Positions 8,373-17,267 of a DNA stretch of 64,000 nucleotides are shown piece by piece. The translations under genes and the position numbers were made by a program. The notes beneath the pieces were generated by a model. The model did not search any database. It saw only the letters and a list, made by a program, of their open reading frames with translations, and was not told where the DNA came from. The stretch is from Natronorubrum bangense (GTDB lineage Archaea; Halobacteriota; Halobacteria; Halobacteriales; Natrialbaceae), in NCBI RefSeq assembly GCF_004799645.1, contig NZ_CP031306.1, forward strand, positions 763,668 to 827,667, written 5' to 3'. The first letter of the stretch is position 1. Every line of letters begins with the position of its first letter.

Positions 8373-9116
8373 TCAGTCCACCAGACCCTGCGCGGTAGCC
8401 AGAACGCCTTCTGGATCGTTGTGGCGAGCCTGTTCGGCGTAGAACATCATGCTCGAGGTCAGCGTCGCTCCCTGGATCTCGTTGCCAACGTCCGTTGGGA
8501 TCGTGACCTCCAGACAAACGGTGACCGCCTCGCCGGGTTGGAAAGTCACCGCTCCGTCGTCGTCGTCCGAGACGATGATGCCACTCTCGAGACTCGCAAG
8601 GAGATCAGCCAGCGAGCCGTAGGCCTGTTCGTGTCCGTTTGTGGTGAGGGTCGCGGTCGCCTCCTCACCGATCGTCGAGAGGTCATTCAGGTCGTCGATG
8701 TCCCAGAGGTCGGACAGCTCGACGTTCTCCGCCTGCACACCGTTCATCTCGTCTGAGCTGCCCACAACGACGACGTATCCGGGGTTGTCGTGGACGGTAA
8801 TGTCCCAGCAGAACTCGTACTCGTCACCGGGTTTTGCGTCAGTGATATCGATCTGCGAAGACCCCCAGACACCCTCATCATCGCTCATGTAGGCCATTTC
8901 GTCAGGGCCCATTCCATCCTGGTCGATGTGCTCGACCGATTGCTCGACGGAGAGTCCGAACGAGCCCGCCGTGATCGTGTTGTTCTCGAAGGTCTCCTGG
9001 TCGCTGAAGTACGCTGTCGTACCCAGTCCCGCACCCGCGGAGGCGATGCCGATCGCGCCGATGCCACCGAGCACGCGTCGTCGGGACAGTCCAATGTTGG
9101 TGTTGTCGTCAGTCAT
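8373..9116 (-). CDS. SipW-dependent TasA-like surface protein, compact form
   Basis: 247 residues, the simplest member of the set and so the best candidate for the major fibre subunit. The N-terminus is LSRRRVLGGIGAIGIASAGAG then TTAYFSDQETFENNTITAGS, the SipW-type signal and cleavage region. One beta-sandwich follows with IDITDAKPGDEYEFCW and HDNPGYVVVVG, and it ends with MMFYAEQARHNDP, the family closing motif with Cys replaced by Ala. There is no domain insertion. It is the promoter-proximal gene of the cluster and lies divergently from a DUF7344 regulator across about 360 bases. Confidence 0.83.
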   Translation of the reverse strand: MTDDNTNIGLSRRRVLGGIGAIGIASAGAGLGTTAYFSDQETFENNTITAGSFGLSVEQSVEHIDQDGMGPDEMAYMSDDEGVWGSSQIDITDAKPGDEYEFCWDITVHDNPGYVVVVGSSDEMNGVQAENVELSDLWDIDDLNDLSTIGEEATATLTTNGHEQAYGSLADLLASLESGIIVSDDDDGAVTFQPGEAVTVCLEVTIPTDVGNEIQGATLTSSMMFYAEQARHNDPEGVLATAQGLVD

Positions 9117-9479
9117 GATTGTGCGTCCGAGCGATCAGTGGGTGCCTCGAGGCGCCTCATGATCGTCGGTTATCTCTCCAGGGGTTGGCATCCCCCGTAG
9201 TTACGAGCAGATACGTCACTGCTGAACGATACAATCGGACCTGCAGTCTCGAGTCGAATCGACCGTTCGGCGGTGGTAGGGCCACCAAGCCGGGGTTTCG
9301 TCCCGGGTCGTGGCCGCCGGAACGGTGACGCTACCGGATCGCTCGAGTGACGGTCGGGACCTCATACCGCTCGCTGGACGAGCAGATGGGGCAGCCCGTA
9401 CCGTGGCAAGCCGGCAGTACCGCCAGTGGTATGTGATACATGCTGACGTGTCTCGAGTGCTAACTGTTCGGCGATACTG
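9117..9479. other. Divergent intergenic region, SipW cluster / DUF7344 gene
   Basis: About 360 bases between the start of the compact SipW substrate (minus strand) and the DUF7344 gene (plus strand). It must hold both promoters. Short inverted repeats are present (for example around CAGGGGTTGGCATCCCCCG near 9179-9198), but I cannot pick a convincing TATA box. No open frame here looks real. Confidence 0.4.
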
Positions 9480-10007
9480 ATGTTCCGAACGAATACCCTC
9501 TCCGAAGGGGACATCTACGAAATTCTCTCGAACAGCCGGCGCCGCGAGACGCTCCGTCACCTGACGGCGACACGAGACTGCTCGATTACGCTACGGGAGC
9601 TGTCGGCCGGTATCGCAGCGACTGAGACTGGTCAGTCGCCACCACCGTCGGCGGCCCGCGAGAGCGTTCGGAGCTCGCTCCATCAGACACATCTGCCGAA
9701 GCTCACCGAGTTGGGCGTCGTCAACTACGACCGCGACGCCCGGACTGTAACCCTCTGTGATCACGCACGTGATGTCGACCACTACATGGCGGTCGTCACC
9801 CCTTATGGGCTCACCTGGGCAGAGCTGTACCAGTCTCTCGGGGTAGTTTCGCTGCTGCTCGTCCTCGCGTCGCTTCTCGAGGCTCCGCTCGTCGGTGCGA
9901 TCGATCCACTGTTGTGGGTCAGCAGCTCACTCGCCGCGTTCGCCACGGCGATAACAACCCAGCTCTGGTCGAACCGCTGGGTCGTACTCAAAGCATTTCG
10001 ACGCTGA
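9480..10007 (+). CDS. DUF7344 winged-helix membrane protein
   Basis: 175 residues. The N-terminal ~90 residues form the winged helix typical of DUF7344 (SEGDIYEILSNSRRRETLRHL, then SLHQTHLPKLTELGVVNYDRDARTV). Two hydrophobic segments follow (about 122-140 and 146-163), so the DNA-binding domain would be tethered to the cytoplasmic membrane face. It is divergent from the SipW surface-protein cluster and may regulate it, which is an inference from position only. Family members in haloarchaea are generally uncharacterised. Confidence 0.8.
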   Translation: MFRTNTLSEGDIYEILSNSRRRETLRHLTATRDCSITLRELSAGIAATETGQSPPPSAARESVRSSLHQTHLPKLTELGVVNYDRDARTVTLCDHARDVDHYMAVVTPYGLTWAELYQSLGVVSLLLVLASLLEAPLVGAIDPLLWVSSSLAAFATAITTQLWSNRWVVLKAFRR

Positions 10008-10383
10008 ATTGGCACACATCTGACTAGTCGCGAGATCGTATTTTTCAGGACGCTCGATCGTGATCATACGCTACCAACCGGTGGCCCGACGCTGGACGTG
10101 TCCGATGTCTCCTGGCCAAATTACCACTTTCGAATATTGTTTCTATTACAGAGAGAATTAGTGTCGAACGGGCACAGCCAACGATTCGTAGTTGAGTGCG
10201 CGAAATTGATCTACGTGAAACGCGTGTCTGTCACGATTTTCTGAACGGTGCCGCCAGTCGGTTGGCACGGGTTCGGTTTCTCAAAGCGTGGATACCAGAC
10301 AGTTGCCTCGAGATCGGTCGGCAAATCGCCAGCCAAGTCGTCTAGCGGTTCGGCTTTCGATTGCACGGGGAGCCAACAGGAGT
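10008..10383. other. Intergenic region, no gene seen
   Basis: About 375 bases between the DUF7344 gene and a transposon remnant. An AT-rich patch (TTTCGAATATTGTTTCTATT, near 10127-10146) is the only notable feature. The open frames crossing it run into the transposon relic and have no family likeness. Confidence 0.4.
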
Positions 10384-10413
10384 GTGAAGTACCCCGCGCA
10401 CAGTGGCGCGGGG
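10384..10413 (-). repeat. IS200/IS605-type right-end hairpin
   Basis: On the minus strand, just after the tnpB remnant, CCCCGCGC and GCGCGGGG form a perfect 8-bp stem with a six-base loop, directly followed by TACTTCAC. The same hairpin-plus-TACTTCAC arrangement is found at 36636-36664. This is the position and form expected for the right end (and 3' end of the guide RNA) of a TnpB-type element. Confidence 0.6.
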
Positions 10414-10422
10414 CGTCCGTGT

Positions 10423-10862
10423 TTAATCCAGCACCGCTGACGCAACGGACTTCAATTCCTCCCGCACTCGACTCTGAGAGTCTTGTGCCGACATTCCCTG
10501 TCGGTAAACACCCGAACCCAAAACAGGTCCGTGAGAGTCGGTCGCTCCACCACGACCCGATGCCGCCCATCTCACCTTCCACACACGTGGAAGGGTTTCG
10601 AGAGACGGCACATTTCCATCTTGTTTCTTCAACCACTTCTGTACTACACAAACCGCCGCCTTCCGATCAGCATGATCCTGAAACCCACACTGACGACAGT
10701 TAAACCGCTTCTTCCACCGGTTCGACCGAGAAGTATGCTGACACTCAGTACACGGACATCGCTGACTCGTATACTCCGGGTCAACATCATCCGACGGAAT
10801 ACTGTTCCATGCGGCTTTGTACGACACCATATCACGAAGTGCGGCAAACGGCAAACTGTATA
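10423..10862 (-). pseudogene. tnpB: TnpB C-terminal remnant
   Basis: About 145 codons of the C-terminal part of an IS200/IS605-family TnpB. The visible part includes the helix YSLPFAALRDMVSYKAAWNS, the block VDPEYTSQRCPCTEC and the second half of a zinc ribbon (FNCRQCGFQDHADRKAAV, where the Asp of DHAD is the third RuvC residue). The first zinc pair is irregular (CPCTEC). The N-terminal two thirds, with the first two RuvC acidic residues, are missing: the frame upstream runs into sequence antisense to the next gene. It is therefore an inactive relic, although its 3' guide-RNA region may persist. Confidence 0.8.
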
Positions 10863-10984
10863 GAATCTGAAGGCGACTCGAGCGAGCTCGAGTCAGACAC
10901 GACCGTGGCAGCGTATCAGAAACACGCTCCGTGGAGGGCACATGGTGTCGACCGAGCACGAGGAAACTAACCACTGGTCGTTGC

Positions 10985-11833
10985 TCACTCAGTCGCAAGC
11001 ACATCGGGATCGACATCCACTTCGAACAGCCGGGCGTCACACTCGAGACACGTCGCAGCGACGACGTTACGAGTCCGACAGCAGGATTCGACGACGTCCT
11101 GAGAGAGCGCCACCGATCCATCACAGGCAGGACAGCGCTCGAGGAACAGCCGTAACACCCCAAGGAGATCCGTTCTGAGCGAAAGTGGCCGCCGATCCCA
11201 GTCGGGGTCGCACTCGGAAAACGCCATCGCGGCGGCCGCGTCGGCGACACATGCAGCTCGCGACGGCCAGTTCGCCAAATGGACGCCGTCCGAACGGACG
11301 ACGAACGAGTACGGACGTGCCTCGAGTTCGAGGGTCGTCGGGTCGACGTCAGCGAGCCAGCCGAGACGCTGCTTGACCATCACATCGTCGGCCCCGTGGA
11401 CGTCGATCGATCGACGCCACTCGTCGGCGAACGTTGGCTCGAGTGCCAGATCGTCGGCGAGTGGATCGTCAACCACGACACCGATCTCGAGCAAGATCGA
11501 CTGTGGATCGCCATCGACCCACTCAGCACGTGCTGGTGCCTTGTCGAACAGCGTGAGGACCCGGGCTGGAAAGTACCGCTTCGTCAGAGACGGCGTACCA
11601 GGGATCAGATAGCCACGAAAGTAGATGACTGCGATAGCCCCGACGAGGACTGCAACACCAGTGCCGAGTGCAAAGGGGGCTTCAATCGCCATCGCGATGA
11701 CCACGATGACGGCCGCTGTTGTGGCTGCGATAGCGAGGTTCAACAGCGTGCAAGGTGTGCATCGATGTTCGCCAGTGTATGTCGGGTTCTTCAGCGCCGA
11801 CAGTGACGCGAGAACGCGTCGAACGGAACTCAT
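10985..11833 (-). CDS. Membrane protein with C-terminal zinc ribbon
   Basis: 282 residues from the ATG at 11833 (11842 is an equally possible start). An N-terminal segment contains CTPC, followed by two adjacent membrane helices (about 35-75). A cytoplasmic or outside domain of ~170 residues has no recognisable motif. The C-terminus carries a zinc-ribbon-like set of cysteines: CPACDG ... ESCCRTRNVVAATCLECDA. This layout is seen in haloarchaeal conserved hypothetical proteins; no function is known to me. The 3' end lies next to a TnpB relic on the same strand. Confidence 0.72.
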   Translation of the reverse strand: MSSVRRVLASLSALKNPTYTGEHRCTPCTLLNLAIAATTAAVIVVIAMAIEAPFALGTGVAVLVGAIAVIYFRGYLIPGTPSLTKRYFPARVLTLFDKAPARAEWVDGDPQSILLEIGVVVDDPLADDLALEPTFADEWRRSIDVHGADDVMVKQRLGWLADVDPTTLELEARPYSFVVRSDGVHLANWPSRAACVADAAAAMAFSECDPDWDRRPLSLRTDLLGVLRLFLERCPACDGSVALSQDVVESCCRTRNVVAATCLECDARLFEVDVDPDVLATE

Positions 11834-11986
11834 AGCCGACATTCTCCGCAAAAGACCGTAGTTGTAGATACCCTACCCATGACAGATACTCGACGGGTGG
11901 TCGTTCCCGGAATGATTTTTCAGAAGGCGATAAAAACACGAAAAGATATACAACCAATTGTGATGAATATAGGACTATAATCTAGA

Positions 11987-12000
11987 ATATAATATATAAA
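11987..12000 (+). promoter_or_regulatory. TATA-rich promoter of DUF7344 gene
   Basis: A very AT-rich run (TATAATATATAAA type) lies about 40-50 bases before the ATG at 12039, the expected place for an archaeal TATA box. The surrounding 100 bases are much poorer in GC than the rest of the window. Confidence 0.5.
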
Positions 12001-12038
12001 TAGAAAAATATATGCTCTAGAGAGTGTTGGTTCTTTTC

Positions 12039-12629
12039 ATGGGGGATCGGAGTTCGTCACCGGGTGGGAAGCAGAAAGCAATGGGTGGAGTTCAGACGAT
12101 AGAGAAGTCCACAAGCGATGCGAAACTGTCTCGAGATACGGTGTTCAAAACACTCTCGAACCGTCGTCGTCGGCTCACACTTCGGTATCTGTTCGAATAC
12201 GACGTGAACGGGGAACCGGTTCGACTCCGCGATCTTGCCGAATGGATCGCAGCTGCGGAAAACAACGTTCCCGTCGACGCAGTCACATACAAACAACGTA
12301 AGCGCGTCTACACATCGCTGTACCAGTCTCACTTACCAGCACTCCACCGAGATGGCATTATCCAGTACGATCAAGCCCGCGGAACAATTTCGGTGACGCC
12401 AGTGACCAGCACGTTCGACACGTATCTCGGAGTCGATCCACAGATGGGGGCCGCCTGGTCAACATACTGGCTTGCACTCGGTGTCTGTTTGACACTCATT
12501 GCGGTTCTCTCCTGGTTCGATCTCTTCTCTCTCCCGATCTCGAGTCATCTCCTCACTCTGTTGGTATCGCTCGTGGTATTCGTCTCTGCGGTTGTATTTG
12601 CATACCACAACGATCGCGGGCAGGAGTGA
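12039..12629 (+). CDS. DUF7344 winged-helix membrane protein
   Basis: 196 residues from ATG 12039; a GTG at 12024 and an ATG at 12081 are alternatives. The winged helix (SRDTVFKTLSNRRRRLTLRYL ... SLYQSHLPALHRDGIIQYDQARGTI) is the DUF7344 signature. Two hydrophobic helices follow near the C-terminus (AWSTYWLALGVCLTLIAVLS and LLTLLVSLVVFVSAVVFAY). It is a paralogue of the protein encoded at 9480-10007 and has the same membrane-tethered design. Its target is unknown. Confidence 0.8.
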   Translation: MGDRSSSPGGKQKAMGGVQTIEKSTSDAKLSRDTVFKTLSNRRRRLTLRYLFEYDVNGEPVRLRDLAEWIAAAENNVPVDAVTYKQRKRVYTSLYQSHLPALHRDGIIQYDQARGTISVTPVTSTFDTYLGVDPQMGAAWSTYWLALGVCLTLIAVLSWFDLFSLPISSHLLTLLVSLVVFVSAVVFAYHNDRGQE

Positions 12630-12809
12630 ATAGACAGCGGTTTGAACAGCTCTCTCGAGTGACCTGGCGCTCACCACCGCGCTCAACTCACGTATCCAGC
12701 CGAAACGGCATAGGAATGGCTGGATATAGTTTCGGCAAGCGAAGCCGACGGTGTGCGTGCCCGAACGCATTGCTATCAAGTATCCGATGTTTCGGAAAGG
12801 GAAGTTACG

Positions 12810-13370
12810 TTACTCGAGCAGGCCGAGATCCTCGAGGCGCTTGACGATCACGTCGACGGCCTGTCTGGCGTCTTCGACCTGCTTCCCGCCAGTGATGACC
12901 AGTTTCCCGGAGCCAAAGAGCAGGGCAACGACCTCGGGCTCGTCGAGTCGGTACACCAGTCCGGGGAACTGCTCTGGCTCGTACTCGATGTTCTCGAGGC
13001 CGAGTCCGATGGCGATTGCGTTCAGGTTGAGGTTGCGCCCGAGGTCGGCACTGCTGACGATGTTCTGGACAATGATCTCTGGTTCGTCCTCGACTGGAAT
13101 CTGAAGGTCACGGAGTTCGTCGAAGACGATATCCAGACTCTCGCGGACGGCGTCGGTGCTTTTCGCGCCGGTGCAGACGATCTTGCCCGAGCGGAAGATC
13201 AGGGCGGCGGACTTGGGGTCTTGGGTCCGGTAGACCAGTCCGGGGAACTGTTCAGGATCGTAATCGGCTCCCTCGAGGTCCATAGCGACACTCTGCAGGT
13301 CGAGTTCCTGTCCGATACCGGTCGATGCAACGACGTTTTCGATGTTGATGGAGTCCTTTGGGTCTGTCAT
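12810..13370 (-). CDS. tbp: TATA-binding protein TBP
   Basis: 186 residues, the full length of archaeal TBP. The two direct repeats of the saddle fold are evident: VVASTGIGQELDLQSVAMDL ... YDPEQFPGLVYR ... LIFRSGKIVCTGAKS, and IVSSADLGRNLNLNAIAIGL ... YEPEQFPGLVYR ... LLFGSGKLVITGGK. TBP binds the TATA box and recruits TFB and RNA polymerase. Haloarchaea often carry several tbp genes; whether this is the principal copy cannot be judged here, although its sequence looks canonical. Confidence 0.96.
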   Translation of the reverse strand: MTDPKDSINIENVVASTGIGQELDLQSVAMDLEGADYDPEQFPGLVYRTQDPKSAALIFRSGKIVCTGAKSTDAVRESLDIVFDELRDLQIPVEDEPEIIVQNIVSSADLGRNLNLNAIAIGLGLENIEYEPEQFPGLVYRLDEPEVVALLFGSGKLVITGGKQVEDARQAVDVIVKRLEDLGLLE

Positions 13371-13397
13371 AAGTCGTTAAGACAGACGTATTTAAGG

Positions 13398-13405
13398 TTT
13401 ATAAA
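13398..13405 (-). promoter_or_regulatory. TATA box of tbp
   Basis: TTTATAAA on the coding strand, followed by ACCTTAAATACG. It lies about 27 bases before the tbp ATG, which predicts a leaderless or nearly leaderless transcript. Confidence 0.6.
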
Positions 13406-13536
13406 TCTCCGCACTGTCCGAATATTCGTTCTGTGCGAATAGAGTAATATAAAATACACAACGGGTCCTGAAGAGAGATTAGTATTATGTAGATAGAGTG
13501 AGATGGTTAGGAAAACGAGGCTTTGAGGAAATCCGT

Positions 13537-14085
13537 ATGCCACCAGACCGATCAAGCGCCGAGGAATATATCGAGTACCCCGATCGAGAACACACCGCAG
13601 AATCCGAAGGTGAGTGCGAGATCTGTGGGTCAACAGAATCGCTACTGGAGTATTCGATCGACTCCACAGCAGAGACTGACTCGACGAGCTTGCTCTGTCC
13701 AACCCACTACAAAATCGCGGCCATTCTGAATGGCTCTCGGTATCCGGATCCAGATAACCCCCCGAATTATGATTTGCAGGAGACGCAGAAAATAACGGTT
13801 CGTGTTCCGCGAGCGCTGGTTGAGAGTGCTGACTCGATCGCTGAACAACAGGGGCAAACGCGGAGCGAGTTCGTCCGCGATGGAATTCAGATGGCCATCG
13901 AACTCCAAGAAATCGATGAAGCGTTTGACGAAATCCTCTCGGAAGCGGTGCAATCGCCGGACGAGACGGAACCCAATACGGACCAGACGGAGGTGGATAC
14001 GGACGCAGAGACCGACACCGAGTTCCTCAAAGAACGTATCCGAACGCTCGAGTCGCTTCTCGAGGATAGTATTGGAAAGATTTGA
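13537..14085 (+). CDS. Ribbon-helix-helix protein with N-terminal zinc motif
   Basis: 182 residues from ATG 13537 (13498 is an alternative). Residues ~25-60 hold a putative zinc site, CEIC ... LCPTH. Then KITVRVPRALVESADSIAEQQ and GQTRSEFVRDGIQMAI form a CopG/MetJ-type ribbon-helix-helix domain. An acidic linker and a C-terminal helix (FLKERIRTLESLLEDSI) suggest oligomerisation. It is likely a small DNA-binding regulator. It borders the AT-rich orphan region to the right. The target is unknown. Confidence 0.75.
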   Translation: MPPDRSSAEEYIEYPDREHTAESEGECEICGSTESLLEYSIDSTAETDSTSLLCPTHYKIAAILNGSRYPDPDNPPNYDLQETQKITVRVPRALVESADSIAEQQGQTRSEFVRDGIQMAIELQEIDEAFDEILSEAVQSPDETEPNTDQTEVDTDAETDTEFLKERIRTLESLLEDSIGKI

Positions 14086-15607
14086 TTGAATGGCGTCCAT
14101 TCCGTGGTTTGGCCGACACGCATGCGAACAGAGTCGATACTGACATCCTCTGTGCCCTGAGACGTGACTTCCCCCAAGCCGACGCTTGCTGGGTTGAGCG
14201 AGTTACTGGTAAAAATACAATCAGCAAAAACAGCCATCTCGATTGTATAAACACTACAAGACTAATTAGGGAGGGATGCATTTATTCTTGGAGAGAAACT
14301 CTCCAATGCGAATTCGACTGAGATCACACTAAAGAGTGCTCTAGAGCGACTAGATCGAAGATTATACAGCTCCAGTAGTATCTATAACAAACTGATTTTG
14401 TACACAGGTCAAATTCGGATAGAATCCTCATAGAGGCGTTTAAACGACCTAGGGGCACAATAAACTCGTCATACTCTCCTGCGGAGTGCCCCTCTAAGTT
14501 GTATGCTAAAGAGGTGCAGTAATAACGCTCAATCTTGTATGTCATATACATTATAGCTTCGCAAGAGAGATGTATTGGTAAAGGATCTTTCATAGTTTAG
14601 CGTGTGCCGATCTAGCGAATTTTCTGGCTCCAGCATGCAAGTTGAATCGCTCTCTTTCGATCAGTGCGCAATATTCAACTCTTGACTGTTTTACAGAGGT
14701 ATGTCTGTATAAGATTTGCCAACACAACCGTGATGTGGGTTCTCGAGTTCGTTATCGACACCGAATAGATGTTCCGGACATCCGTTTCAAACTGAATATC
14801 GATGGGTCGGTTAGTTGGACCGGATCGCTGGAAGTTCCGACAGCAGGCGATCCACTCGTCGATTGTTTTGTTCGGAACAGTGAACTGGAGATCGGCTTCT
14901 GCATTTTCGCAACTCACCTCCAGCAGTTGATAGCGGCAATAGTACCCAAACAATAGGCTAGATACTCTAGCGTTTATTCGGAGGTATCAGTTTTCAATAT
15001 AACTCGTAAAACAAATAATCTGATTAATCATGGGATAGAATAAAATTGCTTTTGCTGTCAGCAGTGATCAAAGAGGTCGTGGGCCACCACATTTGAATAA
15101 CAATTTTATTTATGATGGTAAGCCAGAGTAATCATGGGTCAGAGCATCTGCTACAACTGTTTTAGACAAATGGGGGAAATTCAACCACTTCAGCGATCTC
15201 ATCTGCGTCTAGAGAGGACTCGAGGTGGAGCCGGTATATTCGTGCACTTCAACTCCCATACAACGGTTCATTCGGAATAGCGTCTTCGATAGCTCGAGCA
15301 ATCCAGTGAACCGCCGTTACCGACCGAACAGTGGATGGAACGATGGTCAAGCCAGTGTAGAGGGCTGTCAAATACATAACTATAATGACACGATTCAGTA
15401 GATATCAATCCATAAACTGTGTTAATAACGTCAAACCCCATATTATTAACACAAAAATTTCCATTTGTCTCTTCAAAACACATTTTGTCAATAATCGACA
15501 AAACAGAGACATCTGTGGATGGGTAATAACGAATAACTGATGATTAGTTAGGTGAGCACCACTGAAAACCACGACCTACTTGTTCAACCGGTAGTAACAG
15601 AGTTGTA
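14086..15607. other. AT-rich region without recognisable genes
   Basis: About 1.5 kb with much lower GC than the surroundings. Short open frames occur on both strands (for example minus-strand 14675-14953, 92 codons, and 14324-14593, 89 codons), but none has a motif, ribosome signal or codon use that convinces me. A minus-strand frame around 15220-15360 (TALYTGLTIVPSTVRSVTAV) reads like a decayed coding fragment. The stretch probably contains relics of transferred DNA. Confidence 0.45.
14675..14953 (-). CDS. Unassigned short ORF in AT-rich region
   Basis: 92 codons with an ATG start. The middle (DLQFTVPNKTIDEWIACCRN ... PIDIQFETDVRNIYSVSITN) looks more protein-like than the other frames of this region and has mixed alpha/beta periodicity, but I recognise no family. 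A plus-strand frame overlaps it. It could be a real orphan gene, a fragment or chance. Confidence 0.25.
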   Translation of the reverse strand: MFGYYCRYQLLEVSCENAEADLQFTVPNKTIDEWIACCRNFQRSGPTNRPIDIQFETDVRNIYSVSITNSRTHITVVLANLIQTYLCKTVKS

Positions 15608-16030
15608 ATGGCTGTCTCTCCCCTTGTCATTCGGCTCCTCCATGTGCTCGCTGTCGGGGGACTGCTTGGCGGTACGGCCGTCATCTGGCTCGCGTTCCGG
15701 GTCGACGACGGCATCTCCGTCCCACTGCTCTCGTGGTTCGAAGGCGTGTTCTGGGGGGTTGTCGGCGCGATCGTGTTTACTGGTCTTGGAAACCTCGCTG
15801 CGTTCGGTGTTCCGGGTCCCGACACGACTCACGGTATGGTTCTGACGATCAAACTCGGCTGTCTCCTATTCGTCGTTGCTGGATCGGTTATCCGAACGTT
15901 CGCCGTTGTTCAGCTTTCTCGAGGTGGTGTCTCGAGCGTGACCGGTCCTCGCCTTCGCTGGTTGTACGCGGCGACGGGCTGGAGTGTCGTTGCGCTCGTT
16001 CTCATTGCAGAGGTGCTCACACGTGTCTGA
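15608..16030 (+). CDS. CopD-like four-helix membrane protein
   Basis: 140 residues, nearly all membrane: four hydrophobic helices (about 8-28, 45-68, 77-97, 118-138). A His in the first helix (RLLHVLAVGGLLGGTAVIWL) and one in the loop before helix three (DTTHGMVLTIKLG) sit where CopD/DUF2269-type proteins place conserved histidines that may bind haem or copper. It is the first gene of the cytochrome-related locus and overlaps the next gene by eight bases. A role in cytochrome or copper handling is inferred from these histidines and from context. Confidence 0.65.
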   Translation: MAVSPLVIRLLHVLAVGGLLGGTAVIWLAFRVDDGISVPLLSWFEGVFWGVVGAIVFTGLGNLAAFGVPGPDTTHGMVLTIKLGCLLFVVAGSVIRTFAVVQLSRGGVSSVTGPRLRWLYAATGWSVVALVLIAEVLTRV

Positions 16031-16484
16031 GAACGGCCTCGGGACGTGGACAATCGGCACAAGCACGCTCGTTATCGTCGTCCTTGGCGTGATTCTCATA
16101 GATTACGGCACACAAGGTATCATCCAGATCCTTCCCGAGGTCGAGACGCCCACTGCAGCACTCCTCTTCGGATATCTCTGGTTGTTGACGATCGTTGCTG
16201 CCAGCCAGATTGAGCTGTCCCGTCTTTGGGAACGAGACACAGCGACTGTCCTCACGGATGCGACAGTGGGCGGTGCAGTCGTCGCACTCGTGTATCTTAC
16301 GGTCGTGTTGATCGTCGGGTTCGTTGCGCCAGTCCCGAGTCAACTTGATCCTGGTTCGATGCCCGTGTTCCGTGTCGTCGCCACCGGAACTGCGATCGGT
16401 GCTGTGGGAGGCTGTGCGTTTGTGCTGCTCTTTGCCGCCTGTGATCGGATCGCAACGGCAGTCGTGGTAGACACATACGAGTGA
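16023..16484 (+). CDS. Four-helix membrane protein, cytochrome locus
   Basis: 153 residues with a GTG start at 16023 that overlaps the preceding gene by eight bases, indicating co-translation. Four hydrophobic helices are visible (about 10-30, 38-58, 72-95, 112-138). No conserved histidine pair or catalytic motif is evident. With the CopD-like protein it may form a small membrane complex, but this is only inferred from the overlap. Confidence 0.65.
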   Translation: MSENGLGTWTIGTSTLVIVVLGVILIDYGTQGIIQILPEVETPTAALLFGYLWLLTIVAASQIELSRLWERDTATVLTDATVGGAVVALVYLTVVLIVGFVAPVPSQLDPGSMPVFRVVATGTAIGAVGGCAFVLLFAACDRIATAVVVDTYE

Positions 16485-16586
16485 GTTGCCGATCGAATCA
16501 CGCTTGACTTGCCAGCCGTCGAATCTGCTTCCACGAGTTGGGAACGAACCACGAGACTTTTTCAAGTACAGACGAATCCATAGCTA

Positions 16587-17153
16587 ATGGACGCGACTAG
16601 CAATCCCAATAGACGTCACTTTCTCGCACTCACCGGGCTCGGCACCGCTGGACTCGCTGGCTGTGCGGACCGACTGGATAACGACGACAGTGCTGAGTCT
16701 GCAGGCCCCGATTCAATGCCCGACGAGGCTCGAACGGTTACGGTTCTCGTCCAACCCGATCCAACTGCGTTGCGAGAGGCACAGACCGCGATTGTAAACG
16801 ACCTCGAGGACGGCGAATATGACGATCAGGAAGAAGCCGAACAGGAACTCGCAGCGCGTGAACGGGAGCTGATCACAGCGGCAATCGATGACGCACGCGC
16901 GCAGATAGAAGCAGCTGGTGCAGTCCATGTGGACACTGTCGAGGCTGAGGGAAGTCTCCTTGTTGAGGGAGACGCAGACGACATCCTCGACTTGCTCGAG
17001 GCACCGTTGATCAGCGCCGTGCTATCCGAGAGCCGATTCGAGATGGCCAAGCAGCGAGAAGCGGCTGGTGAAACTGGGACTGAGACGGATAGCGAACTCC
17101 CAGACGACGCCGATAATCTCGAGGACGACGACAGCGAGCACGAGAGCGAATAG
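16587..17153 (+). CDS. Tat-exported lipoprotein, coiled-coil
   Basis: 188 residues. RRHFLALTGLGTAGLAGC is a twin-arginine signal ending in a lipobox, with Cys anchored to the outer membrane face. The mature part is acidic. Residues ~60-110 (DLEDGEYDDQEEAEQELAAR) are strongly helical and probably a coiled coil, followed by a small alpha/beta segment (GAVHVDTVEAEGSLLVEGD) and an Asp/Glu-rich tail. I recognise no enzyme family. The position between the CopD-like pair and the ccm genes hints at a cell-surface role there. Confidence 0.72.
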   Translation: MDATSNPNRRHFLALTGLGTAGLAGCADRLDNDDSAESAGPDSMPDEARTVTVLVQPDPTALREAQTAIVNDLEDGEYDDQEEAEQELAARERELITAAIDDARAQIEAAGAVHVDTVEAEGSLLVEGDADDILDLLEAPLISAVLSESRFEMAKQREAAGETGTETDSELPDDADNLEDDDSEHESE

Positions 17154-17267
17154 AACTCGAGGCGACCTCGTATCGACGAGTTTTCTGTTGTCACCGCGAG
17201 TCGTGCAATAGCTGGGTGTACGACAGCCTGAGAAAGTGTCGTGCGTGTTTCGACTAGCTGTTTTTCG

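Noticed and set aside
12753..13442. 229-codon plus-strand frame
   Set aside because: It is antisense to tbp.
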